Positions 52,861 to 60,307 of a DNA stretch of 64,000 nt are shown piece by piece. Positions within the stretch are counted from its first letter, which is position 1, and every line of letters begins with the position of its first letter. Under the pieces are notes generated by a model. The model made no database searches and was not told the DNA's origin. It was given only the letters and a program-made list of their open reading frames with translations. Origin of the DNA: Deltaproteobacteria bacterium (GTDB taxonomy: Bacteria; Desulfobacterota; Deferrisomatia; Deferrisomatales; BM512); assembly GCA_002869015.1 (NCBI GenBank), contig PKTT01000003.1, positions 43,073 to 107,072 of the forward strand, written 5' to 3'. Position numbers and translations under genes: made by a program.

Positions 52861-53439
52861 ATGGAGATTAGAAAGATTGTGACGCTGATGGACGAAACCT
52901 TCATTGAAGGTGGAAAAAAAGTCGACCCCCAGACTAGAAGGGCAGCGGTCCTCGCGGTGATAAAGAACCCCTATGCGGGCAAATATGTTGATGACCTCTC
53001 CGAGCTGATGGAGACCGGCGAGAAGTTGGGTACGCTCCTCGGCGAGGCATGCGTAAAGGCCCTCGGCATCAAGCCTGAAGAGGCGGAGAGCTACGGCAAG
53101 GGCGCAATCGTGGGTGAATCCGGCGAACTTGAGCACGCTGCGGCGATTCTTCACCCCAAGCTGGGAAAACCCTTCCGCGATGCTTTGGGCGGCGGCAAAT
53201 CGATTATCCCATCAGCGAAGAAGATGGGCATCCCCGGCACAGAGCTTGACGTGCCCGTCCACTATAAGGACGCGGCCTTTGTACGCACCCATTTTGACGC
53301 GATGCCCGTGCGCTGCTACGACGCGCCCAAAGCCGACGAGATTGTCGTCGCCCTCGTAGTCACGGATTCCGGCAGGCCGCACCCCCGCATCGGCGGGTTG
53401 ACCATAGAGGAAGCAGAGAAGAAGGACGGCCTCCGCTAG
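52861..53439 (+). CDS. Amino acid synthesis family protein (DUF1185)
   Basis: MEIRKIVTLMDETFIEGGKKVDPQTRRAAVLAVIKNPYAGKYVDDLSELMETGEKLG...GKGAIVGESGELEHAAAILHPKLGKPFRDALGGGKSIIPSAKKMG. Confidence 0.85.
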   Translation: MEIRKIVTLMDETFIEGGKKVDPQTRRAAVLAVIKNPYAGKYVDDLSELMETGEKLGTLLGEACVKALGIKPEEAESYGKGAIVGESGELEHAAAILHPKLGKPFRDALGGGKSIIPSAKKMGIPGTELDVPVHYKDAAFVRTHFDAMPVRCYDAPKADEIVVALVVTDSGRPHPRIGGLTIEEAEKKDGLR

Positions 53440-53481
53440 GGAGGCTCAATCCGACAATAACCTGAAAGGATAGAAGGTATT

Positions 53482-54966
53482 ATGAGCACTGAAATCAAGA
53501 TGAAAAAACACTATGGGATGCTGAAGCTTCTCATAGGCGGCGAATGGGTGGAGTCAAAGTCCACCAAAATCCAGAAGAGCTACAACCCCGTCACCGGGGA
53601 GGAGATAGCGGAGTTCCCCGAGGCGACCAAGGAGGAGGCGCGCGCGGCGGTAGAGGCGGCGCAGAAGGCCTTCCTCGTATGGAAAAACGTGCCCCTGCGC
53701 GAGCGCGCAAGGCTACTCTTTGACCTGCGCGGTTTTCTCGACGCGAATGAGGAGGAGCTTTCACGCATCTTAAGCCAGGACCACGGCCGCACCATCGGCG
53801 AGGCGCGCGGCTCCATACGCCGCTCCATTGAGAACGTCGAGTCAGCCTGTTCCGCAGCTTATCGTCTGGTGCGCGACAACGAGCACCTCGACTCCCTCGC
53901 CAACGGCATCGATCAGACCCTGGTATGGGAGCCCCTTGGCCCCTTCCTCGTCGTGACCCCCGGCAACATCCCGGTTCACGCGTGGTCCTCCTTTGTTCCC
54001 TACGCGCTGGCGACAGGCTGCACAGTTGTCGTAAGCCCCAGCCGTCAGGATCCAGTGGCCGCAGACGCCATCGCTCGCGCCGCCACCGCCGTCGGATTCC
54101 CCCCCGGCTGCATCAACCTCGTACACGGCGGCCGCCACATCAATAAATACATCCTCGACCAGCCCGAGATTCAGGGCGTCGGCTTCATCGGCTCCACCCC
54201 CGCGGGTTGGGACCTCTACAAGCAGTGCGGCGAGCTCGGCAAGGTCTCCTCGCTAAATGGTAACGGCAAGAACAACGTCGTCATCATGGACGACGCCGAC
54301 ATGGACCAGGTCGCGCAGTGGCTCCTTCGTTCCTGCTTCGGCATGGGCGGTCAGCGCTGCCTCGGCTCCGACAACGTTATCTTCGTCGGCGAGCGTTACG
54401 AGGAGCTCAAAGAGAAGTTCGTCGCAGCAGCCAAATCGCTGAAGCTCGGAGACGGCCTTGATGAGTCCACCGGCCTCGGGCCCATGTGCACCCAGGCTGG
54501 CAAGGACAAGGTGATCGACTTTATCGGCCGCGCGCTTGACGAGGGGTGCCAGATGGTGCTTGACGGCAGAAACCCCGTCGTTGAGGGTTGTGAGAATGGC
54601 TACTTCCTCGCGCCTACCATAATGGAGAACGGCAACCCCGACATGGAGACCTCAAAGGAGGAGTCCTTTGGCCCCGTGGCGGTGCTGATGCGCGCCAAGG
54701 ACCTCGATGAGGCCCTCGACTGGATAAACAATAAGACCAATTACGGCCACTCCGCCTGCATCTTCACTGCAAGCGGAAAAGCTGCCCGCAAGTTCTCCAA
54801 GGAGGCGATCGTAGGCAACGTCGGCATCAACGTAGCCGTTCCGCAGCCCTACGCCTTCTTCCCCCTCGGCTCAAAGAGGGAGTCCTTCCTCGGCAGCGCC
54901 AAGAGCAGAATGGCGTCGCTCAGACTCTTCCTCGACGAGAAGACGATTACCTCCCGCTGGGTGTAA
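53482..54966 (+). CDS. Aldehyde dehydrogenase, methylmalonate-semialdehyde-dehydrogenase (MmsA)-like
   Basis: Catalytic MGGQRCLGSD (Cys293); NGNGKNN in place of ELGGK; MmsA-like C-terminus VGNVGINVAVPQPYAFFPLGSKRESFLGS...EKTITSRWV. Confidence 0.85.
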   Translation: MSTEIKMKKHYGMLKLLIGGEWVESKSTKIQKSYNPVTGEEIAEFPEATKEEARAAVEAAQKAFLVWKNVPLRERARLLFDLRGFLDANEEELSRILSQDHGRTIGEARGSIRRSIENVESACSAAYRLVRDNEHLDSLANGIDQTLVWEPLGPFLVVTPGNIPVHAWSSFVPYALATGCTVVVSPSRQDPVAADAIARAATAVGFPPGCINLVHGGRHINKYILDQPEIQGVGFIGSTPAGWDLYKQCGELGKVSSLNGNGKNNVVIMDDADMDQVAQWLLRSCFGMGGQRCLGSDNVIFVGERYEELKEKFVAAAKSLKLGDGLDESTGLGPMCTQAGKDKVIDFIGRALDEGCQMVLDGRNPVVEGCENGYFLAPTIMENGNPDMETSKEESFGPVAVLMRAKDLDEALDWINNKTNYGHSACIFTASGKAARKFSKEAIVGNVGINVAVPQPYAFFPLGSKRESFLGSAKSRMASLRLFLDEKTITSRWV

Positions 54967-54986
54967 AGCGTCCTCCGATCAAAGGC

Positions 54987-55024
54987 ATAAAAAAGGGCCG
55001 CGCTATTTGCGTGGCCCTTTTTTT
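54987..55024 (+). terminator. Rho-independent terminator closing the catabolic cluster
   Basis: AAAAAAGGGCC GCGCTATTTGCGT GGCCCTTTTTTT. Confidence 0.85.
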
Positions 55025-55043
55025 ATTCCACCATTTTCTCTTT

Positions 55044-56351
55044 TTATAGGCCGGTACCCTCAAAAAGCTTCTTCTGTATATCTATCGTGAGGATGTCAAT
55101 TTCAAGACCGACATTCGCGCTTGCCCACGCTTTAAGGGCTTTCTTAGAGTTGGCGCCGAAGGCTCCATCGACAGTCGAGTTGTAATACCCAAGCGCTTTC
55201 AGCCTTGACTGGACAAGCACGGCGTCGTCGAATTTCTTTACGTCAAGAAGCCGCGCGCCCCTTGAGATGGTCCCACTCGCCGCAGTTTGCGTTGATGCTT
55301 CAGTCCGGGTGGTATTAGACATGTTTTGATTGGCGCCTTCTGCGGTCACCCTATCCGGCGCTTTGGGTGCATCTTCGGGGTAGAATTTGAGGCTAGAGTA
55401 GCTGGCGATCTTCTCTGTTCTCAGCTGGGTCGATGGGTCGGGGTTGAAGCTGACCTCTATGTTGAAGCTCTTTGCCGGAGAGAAAAGACGGGCTGTCCCG
55501 CTGAGGGCTACTATTCTCCAGCCATCGAAGTCGAGTTCAAATGGACTGTAGCTCGTTATCGCTGAATAATCGCTTATGCCCGAGAGCTTTAGATTCAACT
55601 TGGAGTTCTCTCCAAGCCTGTCGAAGCAGAAGGTGAGCACAACAAGCTCATATTCCTTTCCGGGGTCACCCTCGGAGAAGGATTTCTTCATCCTGTCCCA
55701 GGTAGAGAGCTTCAGCTCCTTGTTGTGTTTGGCGATATCCTCACCGGTGGCGCGCATCTCTATGCCGTACTTCATGGCGTGGTCTAGGTATTCAACGAAA
55801 GTTTTGGGCTTGCCTCCTTCACGATACTCAAAGCTCTCCGCCGGGACATAGAAGGTAGCTATTGCGGGAAACTGTGGTAGGACCGTGGAAACTACGCTGC
55901 GGAGTATGAGCGGAGGTTTATCCACCTTCTTCCACCTCCTGTAGCCGACCTCAAAGGCGACCACGGTGCGCCTGGCGCTGCCATCGATAAAGTGAAGAAA
56001 GCCGCCAAGTATCTGCGTTGAGGTATCGAGCGTCTCCTTGACAACATGGTACTTGGCGATATCCGTGTGTATCAGGTCAAAGCCGTCATAGTCGAAGCCC
56101 TCTCGTATGAGGTGCGTACCAGCAGGGTCGAAGGTGATACCTGCAAGCGGCTTGTGGCGCATATGCTGTATGAGACCGGCTATCGCGAGTTTTGCATGTG
56201 AGGGTAGCTCGATTGGGCCCGATCGCGGAGGCATTATGGCTTTTGTCTCTTCAACTCCAAGTGATTCCTTGATGTTTTTAAGAGAGCTTACGCAGCCGGT
56301 CAATGTGAGGGCGATTAAGACGATCAGTATTGAACGAAGAAATAATTTCAT
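55044..56351 (-). CDS. Predicted lipoprotein with C-terminal peptidoglycan-binding-like domain
   Basis: Lipobox LTLTGCVSSL; C-terminal VQSRLKALGYYNSTVDGAFGANSKKALKAW. Confidence 0.65.
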   Translation of the reverse strand: MKLFLRSILIVLIALTLTGCVSSLKNIKESLGVEETKAIMPPRSGPIELPSHAKLAIAGLIQHMRHKPLAGITFDPAGTHLIREGFDYDGFDLIHTDIAKYHVVKETLDTSTQILGGFLHFIDGSARRTVVAFEVGYRRWKKVDKPPLILRSVVSTVLPQFPAIATFYVPAESFEYREGGKPKTFVEYLDHAMKYGIEMRATGEDIAKHNKELKLSTWDRMKKSFSEGDPGKEYELVVLTFCFDRLGENSKLNLKLSGISDYSAITSYSPFELDFDGWRIVALSGTARLFSPAKSFNIEVSFNPDPSTQLRTEKIASYSSLKFYPEDAPKAPDRVTAEGANQNMSNTTRTEASTQTAASGTISRGARLLDVKKFDDAVLVQSRLKALGYYNSTVDGAFGANSKKALKAWASANVGLEIDILTIDIQKKLFEGTGL

Positions 56352-56360
56352 GATTTTCCC

Positions 56361-57080
56361 CTACCAGAGCTGGTTTGCATCCATCAGGTCCTGCGGACCG
56401 CCTGCGCCGAAGCTAGAAGAATCGGGCGGCGGGGCTAAACCTGCAGGTGGGGGAGGGGTGCTATTTGGTACAGCGTTGGGCAGGCTGTCGTAAGCCTTGC
56501 CGAGGCCGAAGCCCAATGCGGCGTCCATACCGGAGGAGCCTGTCTTAATCTTGTTGCCAAGGTGTGAGACCAAAGCTTTCTTTGCCCCTGAATAGGCGGC
56601 CTCGGCAAAAACTTCATCGGCGCTCTTGCCGTTAAGGTGCGCCTCCATCCCCTTGCCGCCGCCCTCGGCTATGGCGTCACCGGCGACTCCAATCACGGCC
56701 GCGCCGCCGCTGGCGAATATTCCGGCAATCGCACCGGCTATCGAGGCAATTGTAGAGATGGTTGACGCATTATCCTCTGCATCCTGCCACTGGTCGCCCG
56801 CGCGCATCGACTTTTTGAAGATGAAGCGCTGATAATCCTCATTTTGCTGTATCGCCCTCCGCCGCGCCTCTTTTAGGGTCCGTACAACGCCGTCGTCGCA
56901 CATAATCCCCTCTGTCTGCTCAGGGGAGTAAACGCCGGTCCAGCCTCCGTCGGTGGACATTCCATCGGCCATACCGCTGCCCTCACTGCCGCCACCGCCA
57001 CCTCCACTAGTAGCGAGCGCAGGGGATGAGGTAAATAATAAGAAAGAGAAAATTAGCACAACCGTAAGGGCGCGTTTCAT
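56361..57080 (-). CDS. Exported Gly-rich protein with hydrophobic Gly-zipper-like segment
   Basis: Signal peptide; GGGGGGSEGSG; TISTIASIAGAIAGIFASGGAAVIGVAGDAIAEGGGKG. Confidence 0.55.
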   Translation of the reverse strand: MKRALTVVLIFSFLLFTSSPALATSGGGGGGSEGSGMADGMSTDGGWTGVYSPEQTEGIMCDDGVVRTLKEARRRAIQQNEDYQRFIFKKSMRAGDQWQDAEDNASTISTIASIAGAIAGIFASGGAAVIGVAGDAIAEGGGKGMEAHLNGKSADEVFAEAAYSGAKKALVSHLGNKIKTGSSGMDAALGFGLGKAYDSLPNAVPNSTPPPPAGLAPPPDSSSFGAGGPQDLMDANQLW

Positions 57081-57157
57081 CAGGGGACCCCCAATATGAA
57101 TTACAGAAAATTAGTGCATCCCATTTAACCGGAATGCACTAACATGCGTTGTATGCT

Positions 57158-57283
57158 CTAGTTCTTTTTGGCGGCTTCGGTGGTGGTAGTCTTTTTGACC
57201 TGACCGGGGGCGAAGGGATTGCAGCCTGCCGCGGCTGAGAGGCAAAGAGCGGAAATGATCAAAACTGCCAGAATCTTTTTCAT
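57158..57283 (-). CDS. 41-aa predicted lipoprotein
   Basis: Translated by hand: MKKILAVLIISALCLSAAAGCNPFAPGQVKKTTTTEAAKKN, lipobox SAAAGC; below the ORF-track cut-off. Confidence 0.6.
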   Translation of the reverse strand: MKKILAVLIISALCLSAAAGCNPFAPGQVKKTTTTEAAKKN

Positions 57284-57371
57284 TATAACTTCCTTTTTGT
57301 TATGAAAACTTGTTGGCATTAATGTTGTTACTGTTCGTCCTAAAGAGCAAAAAGTTTAAATGTTCTTGAGT

Positions 57372-58112
57372 TTATTCGTCATCCAACCCCAGGGATATCC
57401 TGAGCTTCTTTACAAATTCTAGGCCGTCTGCCTCAAAGGGGCGGGGCACCCAAGGCATCTCGCGCAGGGTTTTCAGGAGGCCGGGGAGGCGGTCGAAGGG
57501 GACAGCGATAAATTGCCGCCCTTCGGGGAAAAGCTTCCTTCTGCGCATCCCGAAGCCAAAGCCTGTGGTGAAGTAGTTTATCTCCCCTGATAGGTATGGC
57601 TGCGCGAAGAGCCACGCGCATCCTATCGCCGAGGAGTAGCGGCTCATCCACATCTCGCCGCTTTCATAGCTCATAGCTCTTAAGATAATCTCCGCTTGTG
57701 GTATCTCAGCCAGGATTATCAGAATATCGGGTTCGAAGGTTACCTTGCCGAGGGGCGCGAACGCTACGTAATTGAGTACCCCAGGGCTGATTCTGGGGGT
57801 GTAGTGGTAAAGGCGGCTTGCCGCTCTCGGATCTTTGAATACGCCGAGCCCAGCGCCGAATTCTCCGCTGATAAACTGCTCTTCTATCTCCTTTAAACCG
57901 AGGACGTAGGGACCCGCCTCGCAAGTGTGGTTTTCTAGACCGGCATAGAAGACTTCGCCGCCCTGTGCTTTTTTTAGCATCTCGCAAAGGGCGCTCTTCG
58001 TCTCTAAGGCGGGTATATCTTTGGGTGGCTTAGTAAGGTATTTTATCGCAACCGGCTCATATTCAAGCCCAAGCTCCTCCAAAATTTTGAATTCGCCATT
58101 ATCAGAATGCAT
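57372..58112 (-). CDS. DUF169-family protein
   Basis: LEYEPVAIKYLTKPPKDIP...LCEMLKKAQGGEVFYAGLENHTCEAGPYVLGL. Confidence 0.85.
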   Translation of the reverse strand: MHSDNGEFKILEELGLEYEPVAIKYLTKPPKDIPALETKSALCEMLKKAQGGEVFYAGLENHTCEAGPYVLGLKEIEEQFISGEFGAGLGVFKDPRAASRLYHYTPRISPGVLNYVAFAPLGKVTFEPDILIILAEIPQAEIILRAMSYESGEMWMSRYSSAIGCAWLFAQPYLSGEINYFTTGFGFGMRRRKLFPEGRQFIAVPFDRLPGLLKTLREMPWVPRPFEADGLEFVKKLRISLGLDDE

Positions 58113-58242
58113 TTTTGCTCCTGTACTTTAATAAGGCTTCAGATAAACCCCTTAGAAAGTGCAAGAATAGCATGGACAGTATTTTTTGACCAGCGTCTGA
58201 GCCTAATGAAAGTGATCCGTTTCTCTTAAATATTTTGAACTT

Positions 58243-59031
58243 TTAGAGGGCGGCCGAATCCAGCAGGGCTTTGAAGAGCGCTCGCTGCTCGCTTTTCATG
58301 GGGAGGTACTCCGGGTGCCACTGGACGCCGATCAAGAACTTCTCGGAGGTAGCCTCTATGGCCTGAACTACCCCGGCGTCATCCCTGGCAGAGACCTTCA
58401 GCCCTCTTCCAAGGGTGTCGACTGCCTGGTGATGCAGTGCGTTTACCAGTAGCTTTTCCGACCCTAAAATGGAGAAGATTTTGCTGCCAGGTTCAACCCG
58501 TACAGGTTTGATGGGCCGCACCGTTTTAAACTGCGGCGTCTCCTCATAAAAGTCTTTGACCTCAGGGTGTAATGTGCCACCCAGCTCTACGTTGATGAGC
58601 TGCATGCCACGGCATATTCCAAGGAGAGGAATGCCGCGCCTTATAGCATCATTCAATATCTCGCGCTCGAAGCTGTCGCGCGCCGGGTCGGAAGCGGAGC
58701 CTCTCTTTTTGCTGAAGAGTATTCGCAAAAGGAGGAGTAGGGGAGCCAAGATAAGTTGAAAGATACCTATCAATGAGTATTCAGTATTTCCATTGGAGGT
58801 TGACGACGCTTTTCGCGCTCCAGCTGGGAGAGTCTCAGGTCCAACATCAGCACCGCCGCCCAAGATCAAGGCATCGGGCGGTTTTCCAGCGAAGGCGCCT
58901 CCAGGCCTCCTGCGTACAGCCTCTCCCCCCGCCAGCCATACCGCCAAGCGGGTGAACAACCACGCGGCACCTCCGCCGCTATCCGGACCGGTAACCCATA
59001 CAATGGGCTTCTTCTGATTGGAGCGCGGCAT
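58243..59031 (-). CDS. Class I glutamine amidotransferase-like hydrolase (peptidase C26, gamma-glutamyl hydrolase type)
   Basis: DALILGGGADVGPE, GIPLLGICRGMQLINVELGGTLHPEV, ALHHQAVD, GVQWHPEYLP. Confidence 0.88.
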   Translation of the reverse strand: MPRSNQKKPIVWVTGPDSGGGAAWLFTRLAVWLAGGEAVRRRPGGAFAGKPPDALILGGGADVGPETLPAGARKASSTSNGNTEYSLIGIFQLILAPLLLLLRILFSKKRGSASDPARDSFEREILNDAIRRGIPLLGICRGMQLINVELGGTLHPEVKDFYEETPQFKTVRPIKPVRVEPGSKIFSILGSEKLLVNALHHQAVDTLGRGLKVSARDDAGVVQAIEATSEKFLIGVQWHPEYLPMKSEQRALFKALLDSAAL

Positions 59032-60008
59032 CAGCGGAAGAGGTCTTTAAGCCAGTCACCGATGGAGGTTCTGTCGGCGAGGTAAACCCCCGCCTGCTCT
59101 TTTAGAAGCTCCTCATCATCGGCGAGCTTTTCAACGGCGGCCCAGCGGTTCCACTCCTCGGCGACGCTCCAGTCATCCTCATCGATTCGGCAGTTTGGAA
59201 GGCGATAATGGAAAGCCGGCCTGGCATTAACGAGGTCTGGCTCCTTAACCCCGGCCTTAACCCTCTCCAGGTCGAGGTGCGCAAAGATGGGCAGCATATC
59301 CAGCGCGCGGTTTCTCGTTGGGTTTTCGACAAGATAGTCGTCAATAAGCTCGTCAATACCGGGGTGGTAATCGGAAGCGAGTACTTTCCTTACGTAGCGC
59401 TCGGGGAATGTGTCGATATAGGGTGTAAGCCTGCGTGTCGGGTCGACGTCCGAGGCCTCCAATAGCTCCCTAAAGAGTATAAAAAAGGCTCTCAGGATAT
59501 TTAGCAGATATCTGGCATCTAGCGATGCAGCCTCAGGGTTTATGTGTAGGCCGAAGGCATAGATGAAGGAAGCGTTTGTGCCGAGAGCTTTTCTTTGACG
59601 CAATTTAGCCCTCAGCTCTTCAAAAAGGTAGATCGAATCCATCTCGATAGGGGGCGTTACAACCTCCATCGGTACAGCGATGCCGGAGAGCTTTCTTAAG
59701 GTCTCTTTAAGAGATTCCTCAGCCAGCTCGCTTAAATCCAGAAGCTCCAGGAAGGGCTTGTAGCGCTCCTCCTTTAAAAACGCGCTGTCTACCTCAACTT
59801 GAAAGTCGCCGTGCGCCGTACCCTCGACTCTGTAAATGAATGCGTTCTCTTCAACTACTGCGCCGCCGAATAACTCAGCAATCAAGTTGGCGACATCCTC
59901 TATCTCGACCCCCGCAAACTCGAACTCCATCCCTACTTTTCTCCTATTACCCGACTGGTTGGTTAGAAGGGGAGGCATTGAAAAACTTATACTTTTACTA
60001 TCAACCAT
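59031..60008 (-). CDS. Putative amidoligase (COOH-NH2 ligase family)
   Basis: KVGMEFEFAGVEIEDVANLIAELFGG...EVDSAFL...MEVVTPPIEM...FGLHINPEA; overlaps the amidotransferase start by 1 nt (TGATG). Confidence 0.85.
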   Translation of the reverse strand: MVDSKSISFSMPPLLTNQSGNRRKVGMEFEFAGVEIEDVANLIAELFGGAVVEENAFIYRVEGTAHGDFQVEVDSAFLKEERYKPFLELLDLSELAEESLKETLRKLSGIAVPMEVVTPPIEMDSIYLFEELRAKLRQRKALGTNASFIYAFGLHINPEAASLDARYLLNILRAFFILFRELLEASDVDPTRRLTPYIDTFPERYVRKVLASDYHPGIDELIDDYLVENPTRNRALDMLPIFAHLDLERVKAGVKEPDLVNARPAFHYRLPNCRIDEDDWSVAEEWNRWAAVEKLADDEELLKEQAGVYLADRTSIGDWLKDLFR

Positions 60009-60307
60009 CTAATAAATTACCCGTAATGAATTTGTTAAAACAGAGAAATTTATAGCAATGTTAATCTAAAATCGTAATTGCTATTTTAGCAGCTAAGCAG
60101 TCGACATGCCAGGGGGATTAATTACAATTAAAGCAGGTCGAAAGGAGGAGCTGTGTTTTTAAATATCAGATGAGAATGTGCATGGCCTTTGTTTGTTAAA
60201 GGCCATGCACAAGTGTACTGGCAGGCGGTGATAACTAAAAATACATACTTACTAATAAAACTTATAGTTACGCAAGTAGTTGTAACGTTTTAAAAATGCT
60301 TAAATAC

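Noticed and set aside
42686-54966. Interpretation as a purine/xanthine catabolic operon
   Set aside because: Mo-hydroxylase subunits alone would fit, but the enamidase-like and 6-hydroxynicotinate-reductase-like genes and lack of allantoin genes argue for an N-heterocycle carboxylate pathway instead
42686-54966. Complete E. barkeri-type nicotinate fermentation (B12 mutase branch)
   Set aside because: No hydroxymethylglutarate dehydrogenase, methyleneglutarate mutase, methylitaconate isomerase or dimethylmalate lyase genes in the window
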